Shown here piece by piece: positions 19,258-31,930 of a stretch of DNA of 64,000 nucleotides (position 1 is the stretch's first letter; each line of letters starts with the position of its first letter). Source of the DNA: Syntrophotalea acetylenivorans (lineage in GTDB: Bacteria; Desulfobacterota; Desulfuromonadia; Desulfuromonadales; Syntrophotaleaceae); contig NZ_CP015519.1 in the NCBI RefSeq assembly GCF_001887775.1, positions 2,232,001-2,296,000 on the forward strand, given 5' to 3'. The position numbers and the translations under genes were made by a program. Under the pieces are notes generated by a model, which was not told the origin of the DNA, did no database searches, and saw only the letters and a list, made by a program, of their open reading frames with translations.

Positions 19258-19429
19258 ATGATTTCGCTGTTTCCTTCCTCAAGCCCCTCGATAAAAGATC
19301 AATATCAGGCCGTACCCGTCAATAATTCGAATGTATATGAATTAGACCAAAACTGGTGTTCTTATTACTACTACCCTCGTTTGTTAATGATGCACTTTTT
19401 TCCCGCCGGCCGGGTTGTTCCATCACAGG

Positions 19430-20734
19430 TCAGCTGTTCAGGTAGGCCGTTATGCTTTCGCCAAGGGTCTGGAAGATGTGTTTGAATTCCTGCTCGTCCC
19501 TTTCAAGAAGGGTAATGCGAATCCCCTGTTCCATAGTGCAGAAAGACGACAAGGGCACCACGCAAATACCGGTCGAGGCCAGAAGATAATAGACAAAACG
19601 TTTGTCGAGAGCGACTTTCGGCTCAGCCACTAACCCCTCAACCAGCGTGCGCACCTCGTCGATCTCGATGGGCAAGCTCTGACAGTCGCTGAGCTGACCT
19701 TTTTTAAAGACGACGCTCATATAGAAAGCGCCGTTGGTACGATTAACCTTGATGCCGGGTATCCCTTGCAACATTTCAACAGCGATGTTGGAGAATTTTT
19801 CGTAACGGTCCTTGCGCTCTTTCAGATAGACCGGATACTGAGGATGGCTGAGCAGCCGCGGTATGGCCTTTTGCGGCAGAGTGGTGGAACAGACCTCGAC
19901 CATCTTGGCGTCGAGAATGCTCTTCACGTACTGCTGGAACACCGGGTCCTTGTCGGCATTGTAGACCTCCATCCAACCGCAACGGGCACCGGGCCAGGGT
20001 ACTTCCTTGCTGATCCCCTTAAGAGCCAGGGCCGGCACCTCGCCGATGATATCGGAGATCGGCTTGGTCGATGTGCCGTTAAAAACAATATTGTGATAGA
20101 CCTCATCGCAGATGATAAACAGATCGTATTCGCGGGCGATGGCGATCATCTCCTGCAGAATGCGTTCTGGATAGACGGCGCCGGTAGGATTGTCCGGATT
20201 AATGATAAGAATACCGGAGATACTCGGATTGTATTTAACGGACAGACGCAGATCGTCCAGGTCGGGATACCAATGGTTGTCCGGATCAAGGCGATAAGAG
20301 ATCGGCTTGGTGCCGGCATGGGCGGCCTCAGCGGAGGAGTGGGTGGAATAGGTCGGGGTGGGACCGATGATGCGCGCTTCACGGCGCAGAAAGCCGTAGA
20401 CCTTCTGAATCGCGTCGCCGAGACCGTTGAAAAACATGATGTCGTCAGCGGTGATCTGGGTCTTGCCCCGCCGGTTGGTCTGCTCAGCCAAAAACTGGCG
20501 GGTCTCCAGCACGCCCCGGGTCGGGCTGTAACCGTAGGAACAATCCTGCATGACCAGGTCGGCAACCACTTCCTTCATCCATTGGGGAATTTTTTCACCC
20601 TTGGCAATGGGGTCGCCGATATTCTCCATGTTGGTTTTGATGCCCATCTGCTGCAGCTTATCGGCAATTTCGACGATAGCGCGAATTTCGTAAACCAGCT
20701 CACCGGCTCCGATATGAACGATATTGTTGCGCAT
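19430..20734 (-). CDS. PLP-dependent class I/II aminotransferase
   Basis: 434 residues from the ATG preceded by GGGAAGG; an upstream in-frame start would add 24 residues without similarity. Fold-type I aminotransferase motifs: NPDNPTGAVYPE with the cofactor-contacting Asn, FIICDEVYHNIVFNG with the pyridine-nitrogen Asp, and the PLP lysine in KGISKEVPWPGARCGW. The conserved Arg near the C-terminus sits in GIRITLL. The SYGYSPTRG start and the SKEVPWPGARCG box occur in a group of alanine/aspartate-type aminotransferases common in Desulfuromonadales, substrate not determined. It is divergent from mrcA across a 361-bp gap. Confidence 0.9.
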   Translation of the reverse strand: MRNNIVHIGAGELVYEIRAIVEIADKLQQMGIKTNMENIGDPIAKGEKIPQWMKEVVADLVMQDCSYGYSPTRGVLETRQFLAEQTNRRGKTQITADDIMFFNGLGDAIQKVYGFLRREARIIGPTPTYSTHSSAEAAHAGTKPISYRLDPDNHWYPDLDDLRLSVKYNPSISGILIINPDNPTGAVYPERILQEMIAIAREYDLFIICDEVYHNIVFNGTSTKPISDIIGEVPALALKGISKEVPWPGARCGWMEVYNADKDPVFQQYVKSILDAKMVEVCSTTLPQKAIPRLLSHPQYPVYLKERKDRYEKFSNIAVEMLQGIPGIKVNRTNGAFYMSVVFKKGQLSDCQSLPIEIDEVRTLVEGLVAEPKVALDKRFVYYLLASTGICVVPLSSFCTMEQGIRITLLERDEQEFKHIFQTLGESITAYLNS

Positions 20735-21095
20735 CCTTCCCTCTCTCCCCCTGATAACGGACCTGCCCGCAACAGCGAAACAGCACTCCGAAACAAAAAA
20801 GACCACGAGCTCAACACGCCCATGGCCTTACTGACTGTTTATCGATATCGAATATCAGGCAGCAAAACGATGGACAGCGCGGAACCCGGCCGCCGCGTTT
20901 AGTTCACGCGCTGCCGCCGGACAACGATATCCCTGCCTGTTTATACTCATTCGGTCCTCCTCGGCACCTGCTCGTGTTTGGGTAACATAGCTCCCGGCCA
21001 AAGTCAATCCTCTTCTAGCGGCAAAAGGATTTATCCACGGGCTCAACTATGTTATAAAACAAGTACTTTCATCTCCAAGGAGCACACTTATCCCC
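20735..21095. other. divergent intergenic region, aminotransferase/mrcA
   Basis: 361 bases without a gene. It must hold the promoters of both divergent genes. One near-match to a DnaA box, TTATCCACG (21031-21039), lies close to the mrcA start. I see no convincing -35/-10 pair, riboswitch or operator. Confidence 0.45.
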
Positions 21096-23498
21096 ATGTC
21101 CCCTTCTAAGCTTTTGCGCATACTGCTGCTGATCACCGGCGGCCTGCTGGTTACCATGATCGTCTGCCTTCTCGGCGCCTACCTCTATGTCTCGGCCCGA
21201 CTGCCCAAGGTTGAAACGCTCGCCGATTACAAGCCACCGGTGATCACCCGCATTCTCGGTGACGACGGCTCGCTGATCGCCGAGCTATATCGAGAACGAC
21301 GCATCCTGGTCCCCGTCTCAACCATGCCGCGACAATTGATCGAAGCCTTTGTGGCCGCCGAAGATGCCAAATTTTTTCAGCATAAGGGTCTGGATTTAGA
21401 ATCCATTGCCCGTGCGGCTCTGAAAAACATCCGCGCCGGCGGTATCGTTCAAGGCGGATCGACCATCACTCAGCAGGTCGCCAAGAGCCTGCTGTTGACG
21501 CCGGAACGGAAGTTTTCCCGCAAGTTCAAAGAAGCGATTCTGGCCTGGCGCATGGAAAAACACCTGACCAAGGAAGAGATTCTTTATCTCTATCTCAACC
21601 AGATCTATCTCGGTCACGGTGCCTATGGTGTTCAGGCAGCGGCGGAAAACTATTTTGCAAAAAATGTTGAGGACCTGAGCTTGGCCGAATGCGCCATACT
21701 GGCCGGTCTGCCCCAGGCTCCAAGCCGTTATTCACCCTACCGCCACCTGAAGAAAGCCAAAGATCGCCAACGGTATGTGCTGGAGCGAATGACTCAGGAG
21801 GGCTATATACCAGCCGAAGATGCCATCCAGGCCCTGAGCGAAGAGCTGGTTATTCTCCCGCGGAGCAAACCACAGATTCCCGGCGCCGCCTATTTTACTG
21901 AGCAGGTTCGCCGTTATCTGGAAAAAACGTTCGGCAGCGATCTGACCCTTACGGGGGGGCTGGAAGTTCACACCACGATGAATCTGGCCATGCAGCAAGC
22001 TGCACAGCAGGCGGTGCGAAACAATCTACGCAACCATGACCGGCGCCAGGGTTACCGCGGCCCGCTGCGCATTCTCGACAAACAAGAACAGGAACTGTTT
22101 CTTGCAGAACAGAACACCACCTGGCCCGAGGCGCCACCGGTCGGGGAACGTCTCGAAGGCCTTCTGATCAAAGGAGATAAAAAAGAGCTGGTGGTGCGAA
22201 TCGGTTCCTTCACCGGGTTCATTCCTCGTAAGGACCTTTCCTGGGCCGGCAATCTTAAGATCGTCGCCGAGGGTCAGCCCGTTAAGATCGACAGCAACAA
22301 GAAACGTGTCCAAATGCCTGTCGGATCTGTCTTGCTAGTCGAGGTGGTTCGCCATCAAAAGGATGGAAAGCTTGACCTGGCTCTCGCTCAGGAACCGCAA
22401 GCTCAGGGCGCAATGGTCGCCCTTGACCCGCGCTCCGGCGAGGTCAAGGCTATGGTCGGAGGGTACGATTTCAGTCAAAGCCAGTTCAATCGGGCCATTC
22501 AAGCCAAACGCTTGCCCGGATCGGCTTTCAAACCCCTCATCTATGCCGCCGCCCTCGACAAAGGCTACACCCCGGCGACGATTGTCCTCGACACCCCGCT
22601 TATCTATCGGGAAAAAGGGGAACAGGGGCAAGAGAAGGAGTGGAAACCGAAAAACTACCGGGGATCCTTTTCCGGCCCGACTTCTCTGCGCCGGGCTCTG
22701 GCTCGCTCATACAATGTTGTTACCATCAAGATTCTCCAGGATATCGGTGTCCGATATGCCATCGGTTATGCGAAAAAGCTCGGGATTGAATCGCCCCTTG
22801 CCGCTGACCTGACTCTGGCCCTCGGCTCTTCGGCCATTTCTCCTTTGGAATTGGCAACAGCCTACAGCGTGTTCGCCAATGGTGGAGTCCGCTTTACCCC
22901 CAATTATATATCTAAGGTGGTCGATCGTAACGGCAAGGTACTGGAATCCGTCGACCCGGCCGATTTCCCTGAGGGTGCGGACGACCAACAGAAGTTGATT
23001 CGTAACCCTTCCGAGCGGGTTATTTCACCGGACACGGCCTATCTGATCACCAACCTGATGGAGAGCGTCGTACAAAACGGTACCGGCTTTCGCGCCAAGG
23101 CCCTGGGTCGACCCGCTGCGGCCAAAACCGGCACCACCAACGACCAGAAGGATGCCTGGTTCGCCGGCTACGTTCCACAATTGATTGCTGTTTCCTGGAT
23201 CGGTTACGACCAGGAGCGTTCGCTGGGCAAAAGGGAGACCGGCTCCCGGGCAGCGGCCCCGGCCTGGGTCGAATTCATGAAAGAGGCCCTTCAAAGCCTA
23301 CCCCGTCAACATTTTCCCGTCCCGGACGGTATCGAATTCCGACCCATCGATTCGGATACAGGACTGCTAGCCCCGGAAGACGGTTCGGATGTGGTTTTTG
23401 AAGCTTTCGCTTCCGGTACGGCGCCGACTCACTATGCCATTGAAAGCAAACAGCCCAGCGCCCAAGATTTCTTCAAACTCGACATGGAAGATCTCTGA
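21096..23498 (+). CDS. mrcA: penicillin-binding protein 1A (bifunctional)
   Basis: 800 residues. An N-terminal membrane anchor (about 10-33) precedes the GT51 glycosyltransferase domain with EDAKFFQHKGLD (catalytic Glu89) and GGSTITQQVAKS. An OB-like insert (about 320-440) follows, then the transpeptidase domain with SAFK at 476-479, SYN at 538-540 and KTGT at 677-680. It polymerises and cross-links peptidoglycan at the outer face of the inner membrane. The OB insert is typical of PBP1a and binds partner factors. The ATG has AAGGAG but 13 bases away, a long spacing. Ends at a strong terminator shared with nth. Confidence 0.96.
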   Translation: MSPSKLLRILLLITGGLLVTMIVCLLGAYLYVSARLPKVETLADYKPPVITRILGDDGSLIAELYRERRILVPVSTMPRQLIEAFVAAEDAKFFQHKGLDLESIARAALKNIRAGGIVQGGSTITQQVAKSLLLTPERKFSRKFKEAILAWRMEKHLTKEEILYLYLNQIYLGHGAYGVQAAAENYFAKNVEDLSLAECAILAGLPQAPSRYSPYRHLKKAKDRQRYVLERMTQEGYIPAEDAIQALSEELVILPRSKPQIPGAAYFTEQVRRYLEKTFGSDLTLTGGLEVHTTMNLAMQQAAQQAVRNNLRNHDRRQGYRGPLRILDKQEQELFLAEQNTTWPEAPPVGERLEGLLIKGDKKELVVRIGSFTGFIPRKDLSWAGNLKIVAEGQPVKIDSNKKRVQMPVGSVLLVEVVRHQKDGKLDLALAQEPQAQGAMVALDPRSGEVKAMVGGYDFSQSQFNRAIQAKRLPGSAFKPLIYAAALDKGYTPATIVLDTPLIYREKGEQGQEKEWKPKNYRGSFSGPTSLRRALARSYNVVTIKILQDIGVRYAIGYAKKLGIESPLAADLTLALGSSAISPLELATAYSVFANGGVRFTPNYISKVVDRNGKVLESVDPADFPEGADDQQKLIRNPSERVISPDTAYLITNLMESVVQNGTGFRAKALGRPAAAKTGTTNDQKDAWFAGYVPQLIAVSWIGYDQERSLGKRETGSRAAAPAWVEFMKEALQSLPRQHFPVPDGIEFRPIDSDTGLLAPEDGSDVVFEAFASGTAPTHYAIESKQPSAQDFFKLDMEDL

Positions 23499-23517
23499 TC
23501 ATTAGCGCATCTCTACA

Positions 23518-23557
23518 AACCAAAAGCGCCGGCCTTTCCAGGCCGGCGCTTTTGGTT
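23518..23557. terminator. bidirectional terminator between mrcA and nth
   Basis: An 18-bp perfect stem (23518-23535 with 23540-23557) with loop TTCC. Core AAAAGCGCCGGCCT/AGGCCGGCGCTTTT gives U-runs on both strands, fitting the two convergent genes. Confidence 0.92.
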
Positions 23558-23621
23558 TTATTTTCATTTCGCGTTTGAATTCGCTGATTCCGTTTGGAAA
23601 AGGTTCTTTTTCAAACGGAAT

Positions 23622-24272
23622 CTAGTTTGCCCGGTCGACGCCCCGCTGCGGACACTCTTTCAACAACGGGCATTGAGAACAGAGGGGAATGGGGGCTTTG
23701 CAGAGTTGGCGGCCATGGAATATCAAAAGATGAGAAGCCTGCACCCAATGTCTCTCAGGCAAAAGCTGACAAAGGTCCCGTTCGATTTTTACCGGGTCCT
23801 GCTGATCGGTCCAGGCAAAACGCCGGGACAAACGCTTCACATGGGTATCGACCACCATACCGGGAATACCGAAAACATTGCCCAGCACCACATTGGCTGT
23901 TTTGCGCCCGACGCCGGGCAATCGAACCAGCTCGGAGAGCGTTTGGGGGACCTGGCCATTGTATTGGCTTATTAATGTTTGGGCGCAGCCGAGCAGACTC
24001 TTGGCCTTGTTTCGATAAAAACCCGTCGAGCGAATATCCCCTTCCAGAACGTACAAATCTGCTTCGGCCAGGTCCTGAACACTCGGGTATTTAGCGAATA
24101 ATCCCAAGGTCACCTTATTCACCTGCACATCGGTACATTGGGCTGAAAGAATGGTCGCGACCAGAAGCTGAAAAGGACTATCGTAACGCAGGGCGCAATG
24201 AGCATCGGTGTAGAGTTGATAGAGTTTATCAAGGATTCGGACTGCTTTTTTACGCATTTGTAGACTGGACAT
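23622..24272 (-). CDS. nth: endonuclease III (DNA glycosylase/AP lyase)
   Basis: 216 residues. Helix-hairpin-helix LPGVGRKTA contains the catalytic Lys124, and Asp142 follows in VVDTHVKR. The 4Fe-4S loop has Cys191, 198, 201 and 207 (C-x6-C-x2-C-x5-C). It removes oxidised pyrimidines and cuts at abasic sites in base excision repair. All key residues are intact. The upstream gap of 95 bases contains DnaA-box-like sequences. Confidence 0.97.
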   Translation of the reverse strand: MSSLQMRKKAVRILDKLYQLYTDAHCALRYDSPFQLLVATILSAQCTDVQVNKVTLGLFAKYPSVQDLAEADLYVLEGDIRSTGFYRNKAKSLLGCAQTLISQYNGQVPQTLSELVRLPGVGRKTANVVLGNVFGIPGMVVDTHVKRLSRRFAWTDQQDPVKIERDLCQLLPERHWVQASHLLIFHGRQLCKAPIPLCSQCPLLKECPQRGVDRAN

Positions 24273-24311
24273 TGGCCTGATTAGCTGGTGTATTATTATA
24301 AAAAAGAGGAC

Positions 24312-24341
24312 TTATCAACTCTGTCCACAGACTTTTCCACA
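24312..24341. promoter_or_regulatory. DnaA-box-like sequences upstream of nth
   Basis: TTATCAACT (24312-24320), CTGTCCACA (24321-24329) and TTTTCCACA (24333-24341) lie in the nth leader region. Each deviates from TTATNCACA by at least one base. Only weak evidence for DnaA binding. Confidence 0.2.
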
Positions 24342-24367
24342 GGAAGACCAAAGTAATCAACAACCCC

Positions 24368-25111
24368 TTAGCCCGGGGCAATCTCCATGCGGCGGTTCTT
24401 CAGGCCTCCGAGTCGCAGATAGAGTCGGGGATCGGCCATCTGCACAGTGAAAGAAATTGGCAAATGAGTCGACGCTTCTCGCGCTAAAGAGCTATGCAAA
24501 ACGGAACAATCGAGGATGCGCAAACCGCCTCGCATATAACCCCGGTCCCGATCCAACAGAGGAAGGCGCGCAGGGTAGGTGGCACTCCAAAAAGGGGTCG
24601 GCGTACGCCGCATGGAGCCAGCCCAGTTAAAGAGCAAAGCGGCGGCCAAGGGGTCGGCAAAGTCGCCGATCACCAACTGTGGGCACTGGGCACTGTGACG
24701 ACCCAGAAGTTCGGGTCCGAACAGAGCACGGACCTGTTGTCGATAGTGATAAAAGCCTGTGTCAAGGCGTAGATTATACAGGAAAAGTCGCTGACCGGCT
24801 AAATCGATGTCAGCTCGTTGGCAACAGCCGGCCTTGGCCAGTCGATACTCTTGCACCCCCTTAAGGGGAATCAGGGACAGCAAGGCATTACCGCCTGTGC
24901 AACTCTGACCAAAACTCTGCATGCCGAGTTGTTCAGCCAGATAGGCCAGTTGGCCGGGGTCCTCCTCGCTGTTCACATCCTGCAGAGCAACGAGATCAGG
25001 GGCTGATTGCCGTATAACCTCGGCAATACGCTCAGGATCAGTTCGACCGTCCCCTCCGCGGCAGCGGTGGACATGATATGTCATGACCCGAATCGCTTTC
25101 ACCGCCAGCAC
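24368..25111 (-). CDS. endonuclease/exonuclease/phosphatase-fold protein, likely degenerate
   Basis: 247 residues from a GTG; a second GTG three codons later has a similar site. The pattern RVMTYHVHRCRGGDGRTDPERIAEVI and APDLVALQDV place it in the EEP superfamily, which includes nucleases and phosphodiesterases. However, the usual catalytic positions are altered: Asn in MTYN is His, Glu in QEV is Asp, the Asn of GDFN is Ala, and the Asp of the terminal SDHLP is Thr (STHLP). The fold motif GGLRILDCSVL is kept. It may therefore be a non-catalytic relative or use a changed active site. It follows gpsA by 18 bases and probably shares its transcript. Confidence 0.75.
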   Translation of the reverse strand: MLAVKAIRVMTYHVHRCRGGDGRTDPERIAEVIRQSAPDLVALQDVNSEEDPGQLAYLAEQLGMQSFGQSCTGGNALLSLIPLKGVQEYRLAKAGCCQRADIDLAGQRLFLYNLRLDTGFYHYRQQVRALFGPELLGRHSAQCPQLVIGDFADPLAAALLFNWAGSMRRTPTPFWSATYPARLPLLDRDRGYMRGGLRILDCSVLHSSLAREASTHLPISFTVQMADPRLYLRLGGLKNRRMEIAPG

Positions 25112-25129
25112 CTCGGCTAAAGCCTTTAA

Positions 25130-26134
25130 TTATTCGGAAAACTCCGCTTTCAACTCGCGCTTCATCAGTTCCCGTACAGCCGTACGCGGATCTTTGTCTT
25201 CATTGAGAATCAAGTACATCTGCTCGATTATAGGCACATCCACACCCAGTTTTTGCGCAAGCTGATAAGCTGAGAGGGTGGTTTTGACACCTTCGGCCAC
25301 CATCTTCATCCCTTTGAGAATTTCGGCCAGTTTGCGTCCTCGACCAATCTCCAGCCCGACGGTACGGTTGCGGGACAGATCTCCGGTGCAGGTCAGCACC
25401 AGGTCCCCCATGCCGGCCAGTCCGGAAAAGGTGGAGCGTTTGGCGCCCTTGGCCAGACCTATACGGGTCATCTCTTCAAGGCCGCGGGTAATGACCGCCG
25501 CCCGGGTATTATAGCCATAACCGAGGCCGTCACACACCCCTGCCGCAAGAGCAATAACGTTTTTCAGGGCGCCACCCAGTTCCACGCCGATGACGTCATC
25601 CTGACGATAAAGCCGGAAATAGTCGCAGCTGAACAGATCCTGAACAAAGACGGCGACCTCTTCTGAATCAGCGGCCACAGTCAGTGCGGTAGGTATTTCG
25701 GCTGCCACTTCCCGGGCAAAGGTCGGACCCGAAAGGTAGGCGAGCCTCCGGCACTTCTCTGCCGGAAGCACTTCTTCAATGACCTCCGACATGATCATCA
25801 GGGTGCTGTTTTCAACTCCTTTGGCCGCGGAGACCAAAAGGGTATCAGCAGCGATGTGCGGTTCCGCCTCTTGCAGTACTGTACGCATTACCTGAGACGG
25901 AGAAACCAGCAGCAGCATTTCCCGACCGGAAACCGCTTCAACCAAGTCGCTTGTAAAGGATAGGTTGTTATCGAGGGTAAAACTGGGTAGATAGAGATCG
26001 TTCATGTGGGTTTGCTGCATGCGGTCGACCAGATCCTGCTCATAGGCCCACAGCATTACGGAATGGCCCTGTTTAGCTAACAAGTCCGCCAGGGTTGTTC
26101 CCCAACTTCCAGCACCTATTACCCCAATATTCAT
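25130..26134 (-). CDS. gpsA: glycerol-3-phosphate dehydrogenase [NAD(P)+]
   Basis: 334 residues. Starts with the Rossmann motif GVIGAGSWGTTLADLLA. Contains SAAKGVE, SGPTFAREVA and ELGGALKNVIALAAG with the catalytic Lys, all standard for GpsA. It reduces dihydroxyacetone phosphate to sn-glycerol 3-phosphate for phospholipid synthesis. The ATG has AAGGAGAAAAAGG upstream. It lies 13 bases after a TPR protein gene and 18 bases before the EEP-fold gene, forming a likely operon downstream of gyrA. Confidence 0.97.
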   Translation of the reverse strand: MNIGVIGAGSWGTTLADLLAKQGHSVMLWAYEQDLVDRMQQTHMNDLYLPSFTLDNNLSFTSDLVEAVSGREMLLLVSPSQVMRTVLQEAEPHIAADTLLVSAAKGVENSTLMIMSEVIEEVLPAEKCRRLAYLSGPTFAREVAAEIPTALTVAADSEEVAVFVQDLFSCDYFRLYRQDDVIGVELGGALKNVIALAAGVCDGLGYGYNTRAAVITRGLEEMTRIGLAKGAKRSTFSGLAGMGDLVLTCTGDLSRNRTVGLEIGRGRKLAEILKGMKMVAEGVKTTLSAYQLAQKLGVDVPIIEQMYLILNEDKDPRTAVRELMKRELKAEFSE

Positions 26135-26147
26135 AACCTTTTTCTCC

Positions 26148-27026
26148 TTACGTGGCCTTGCGTTTCTTTTTTATCCGCTTTCGTACCTGCTTAATTCGAT
26201 TCTCCAGGACATCTGCCTCCCGGTAACTTCCCTGTAATTCTTTTAACAAGGTTAGAGCCGCCTGCAGTTCTCCCCGCTCTTCTTTTACCACTGCGAGACC
26301 GTACAATGCTTCCGGATAGAAAGGGCTGTCAGGGTACTCTTCCACCACTCGTTGATAAACAAAGGCGGCCTCTTCTAACGCGCCTTCGAGAGCCGAAGCG
26401 GAGGCGATGCGAAACAGGACCTCGGCGATGCGTTCGCACTGCGGATAATTCTTTAACAGGCTTTCGAATTCGATGCGCGCCTGCTCAAAATTGTTCTGCC
26501 TGAAATAGGTGTCGGCAATTTCATACTGCAGCCCTTCGCCGCCATCACTGCCACCATCAAGCAACTTTTGATAGGAAGTCAATGCCCGGTCATATTCACC
26601 CAGGCGGTATTTATAGATATCCGCTGCCCGGCGTTGGGCTTTGCGTTCGACCTCATGGCCGGGATAATCTCGCTCTACCAACAGATAAGCCAGCAGCGCT
26701 TCACGATCCTGGTTGAGGTTAAACTGAAGGATTTCACCGGCCAACAACAGGGCCTGCGGCGCAGACCTGAATTGTGGATGGTGCTCGTACAGATGACGAA
26801 ATTTACTATAGGCCCGGCTGTATTCTCCCCGCAATAACAATGCTTGGCCGCGATCGAATTGACGCTGCGGTATGCGGTTAAAGTTCCAATGGTACAGGGC
26901 TATTGCGGCACTGATCAGCACCATCGCCGTGCTCAGCGCCAACAGCAGTTGAAAGCGGCCTTTATTCTTATTCCGGCGCTTCTTCTCCTCCAGTAAAATC
27001 GTCTTCTGCAGTTTCTGTATCTCCAT
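26148..27026 (-). CDS. membrane-anchored TPR-repeat protein
   Basis: 292 residues from the ATG encoding MEIQKL, preceded by GATGAGG; another ATG is three codons upstream. A basic N-terminus ([12 protein letters not shown]) leads into one membrane helix (about 25-45). The rest holds repeated TPR-like helices, for example [18 protein letters not shown] and [17 protein letters not shown], as in YbgF/BamD-like periplasmic proteins. The basic end followed by the helix predicts a periplasmic TPR domain. Its start overlaps the end of gyrA by 59 bases in a different frame. Function unknown; protein scaffold is the general expectation. Confidence 0.8.
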   Translation of the reverse strand: MEIQKLQKTILLEEKKRRNKNKGRFQLLLALSTAMVLISAAIALYHWNFNRIPQRQFDRGQALLLRGEYSRAYSKFRHLYEHHPQFRSAPQALLLAGEILQFNLNQDREALLAYLLVERDYPGHEVERKAQRRAADIYKYRLGEYDRALTSYQKLLDGGSDGGEGLQYEIADTYFRQNNFEQARIEFESLLKNYPQCERIAEVLFRIASASALEGALEEAAFVYQRVVEEYPDSPFYPEALYGLAVVKEERGELQAALTLLKELQGSYREADVLENRIKQVRKRIKKKRKAT

Positions 27027-29463
27027 CGGCCTCATCCTTTTCGGCCAGCTTTGCAACCGCCACGATCCTTTCGTCGCTTTCCAGGACCATCAACCGAACA
27101 CCTTGAGTGTTGCGTCCGATAATGGACAGATCGCAAACGCCGGTACGCAGTACCTTGCCGCGGTCGGTAATAAACATCAGATCGAAATCATCGTTTATCA
27201 GCTTAATATCTACAACATGACCGTTGCGATCGGAGGTCTTGATGGTGATGATACCCTTGCCGCCTCGTCCCTGCAGCCGGTACTCATTGAGGTCGGTACG
27301 CTTGCCGTAACCGTTTTCAGTAACCGTCACCAGGGTAGCAGATGTGGCATCGGAAACCACTTCCATACCGATCAACCGGTCTTCCCCCTCAAGCTGCATG
27401 CCCCGCACACCGCGGGAAGTACGACCCATGGCCCGGACGTCCTTTTCGGCGAAACGAATGGCCTTGCCGTTGCGACTTGCCAGCAGCACATCCATAGAAC
27501 CGTCGGACAAACGGGTCGACACCAGGCGATCACCCTCGTCGATCGTCAAGGCAATGATGCCGCCGACGCGGGGATTGGCATAAGCCATCAAATCGGTCTT
27601 TTTAACGATACCGTTCTGAGTGGCGGTGATAATGAACTTACCTTCGGTAAATTCCTTGACCGGAAGTATCGAGGTAATATTCTCTCCGCTTGCCATCTGC
27701 AGCAGGTTGACGATCGCCTTGCCGCGAGCCGCCCGGCCACCCTGAGGAATCTCGTGAACCTTCAGCCAATAAACCTTGCCGAGATCGGTGAAGACCAGAA
27801 TGTAGGAATGAGTCGAAGCGATAAACAACTGCTCGACAAAATCCTCTTCCTTCGGACGCATGCCGGTCTTGCCCTTGCCACCACGTCGTTGAGCGCGATA
27901 TAGCGAAACGGCATTGCGCTTGATATAACCGCTGTGAGAGACGGTTACCACCATTTCCTCATCGGTGATAAGGTCCTCCAATGAAAGCTCACCGGTTTTT
28001 TCGATTATTTCAGTACGGCGATCATTGCCGAAGCGGTCACGGATATCGACCAGTTCCTGCTTGATAATCTTGAGGATTTCCACCTCGCTGGCCAGAATTT
28101 CCTTGAGACGGGCGATCTGGGCCATAACTTCTTGGTACTCAGCAATGATTTTTTCCCGCTCGAGACCGGTTAAGCGATGCAGACGCATATCGAGAATGGC
28201 CTGGGTCTGTAAAGCCGTGAAAGAGAAACGATCGATAAGACGCTGCTTGGCTTCGGCGGGACTGCTCGAACCCTTGATAATAGCAATCACCTCATCGAGG
28301 TTTTCCAAAGCTATTTTAAGGCCTTCCAGAATATGTGCTCGAGCTTCCGCTTTTTTAAGTTCATAGATGCATCGGCGGGTGACAATTTCTTTGCGGTGAT
28401 CAACGAATCGATCCAACACCTCGCGCAGAGACAGAATTCTTGGCTGACCGGAGACAATAGCCAGCATGATGATGCCGAAAGACGACTGCATGGGGGTCAT
28501 TTTGTAGAGCTGATTCAGGGTCACCTGGGGGATGATGTCCTTTTTCAACTCGACCACCACGCGAATTCCGTCCCGGTCCGATTCGTCACGCAGATCGGAT
28601 ATTCCCTCAATTTTCTTATCTTTGATCAGATCCGCTATTTTTTCGATCAACCGGGCCTTGTTGACCTGAAAAGGTATTTCCGTGACCACGATACGTTCGC
28701 GGCCGGTGCGACGGTCCTTTTCCACCAGAGCCCGGGCCCGCATCTGAATAATGCCACGGCCGGTGCGATAGGCCTGATTAATCCCTTCCCTTCCGAGAAT
28801 GAAGCCCGCCGTGGGGAAATCGGGGCCGGGAATCAGGTTCAGCAGTTCCTCAAAACTCAGGGTCGGATCGTCAATGACAGCAATTAGAGCGTTGATAACC
28901 TCGGTCAAGTTATGGGGCGGTATCTTGGTCGCCATACCAACGGCGATCCCCTCCGAACCGTTGACCAGCAGGTTGGGAAACTTACAAGGCAGCACCAGGG
29001 GTTCTTCCAGAGAGCCGTCGTAGTTCTCGCCAAAGTCGACCGTTTCTTTTTCCAGATCGGCCAGCAGTTCATGGGCCAGGCGATCCATACGCACCTCGGT
29101 ATAACGCATGGCCGCCGCCGAATCGCCATCCACCGAACCGAAATTTCCCTGGCCGTCGACCAGAGGATAGCGCATGGAAAAATCCTGTGCCATGCGAACG
29201 ATGGTGTCATACACGGCCGTGTCGCCATGGGGGTGATACTTACCGATGACATCACCGACCACACGGGCCGATTTTTTATACGGCTTGTTATAGTCGTTAT
29301 TCAGCTCGTTCATGGCAAACAACACCCGCCGATGGACCGGCTTCAGACCATCTCGGATGTCGGGCAGAGCCCGGCCGATAATGACACTCATGGCATAGTC
29401 CATATAGGACTTGCGCATCTCGTCTTCGATATTGACGCTAACCTTGTTCTGTTCCGAAAGCAT
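26968..29463 (-). CDS. gyrA: DNA gyrase subunit A
   Basis: 831 residues from the ATG with GGAGGATTTGG; an upstream in-frame start lacks support. The catalytic tyrosine lies in AAAMRYTE, and the quinolone-resistance region reads [12 protein letters not shown], with Thr at the position of E. coli Ser83, natural in several lineages. The GyrA box [10 protein letters not shown] starts the C-terminal DNA-wrapping domain, which ends in an acidic tail. With GyrB it introduces negative supercoils. It follows gyrB by 61 bases in the dnaA-side minus-strand gene group. Confidence 0.99.
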   Translation of the reverse strand: MLSEQNKVSVNIEDEMRKSYMDYAMSVIIGRALPDIRDGLKPVHRRVLFAMNELNNDYNKPYKKSARVVGDVIGKYHPHGDTAVYDTIVRMAQDFSMRYPLVDGQGNFGSVDGDSAAAMRYTEVRMDRLAHELLADLEKETVDFGENYDGSLEEPLVLPCKFPNLLVNGSEGIAVGMATKIPPHNLTEVINALIAVIDDPTLSFEELLNLIPGPDFPTAGFILGREGINQAYRTGRGIIQMRARALVEKDRRTGRERIVVTEIPFQVNKARLIEKIADLIKDKKIEGISDLRDESDRDGIRVVVELKKDIIPQVTLNQLYKMTPMQSSFGIIMLAIVSGQPRILSLREVLDRFVDHRKEIVTRRCIYELKKAEARAHILEGLKIALENLDEVIAIIKGSSSPAEAKQRLIDRFSFTALQTQAILDMRLHRLTGLEREKIIAEYQEVMAQIARLKEILASEVEILKIIKQELVDIRDRFGNDRRTEIIEKTGELSLEDLITDEEMVVTVSHSGYIKRNAVSLYRAQRRGGKGKTGMRPKEEDFVEQLFIASTHSYILVFTDLGKVYWLKVHEIPQGGRAARGKAIVNLLQMASGENITSILPVKEFTEGKFIITATQNGIVKKTDLMAYANPRVGGIIALTIDEGDRLVSTRLSDGSMDVLLASRNGKAIRFAEKDVRAMGRTSRGVRGMQLEGEDRLIGMEVVSDATSATLVTVTENGYGKRTDLNEYRLQGRGGKGIITIKTSDRNGHVVDIKLINDDFDLMFITDRGKVLRTGVCDLSIIGRNTQGVRLMVLESDERIVAVAKLAEKDEADGDTETAEDDFTGGEEAPE

Positions 29464-29524
29464 CCAAATCCTCCGGGGGTTTGCTGACAAACCCCGTAAA
29501 ATAGTATATTCCTACACCCGTTCG

Positions 29525-31930
<2,406 letters not shown>

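Noticed and set aside
24312-24341. A second origin or regulatory DnaA cluster upstream of nth.
   Set aside because: All three sites deviate from the consensus; kept only as a weak feature.
29180-29260. Thr at the GyrA quinolone position as a resistance mutation.
   Set aside because: Thr is the natural residue at this position in several bacteria, so no resistance can be claimed.
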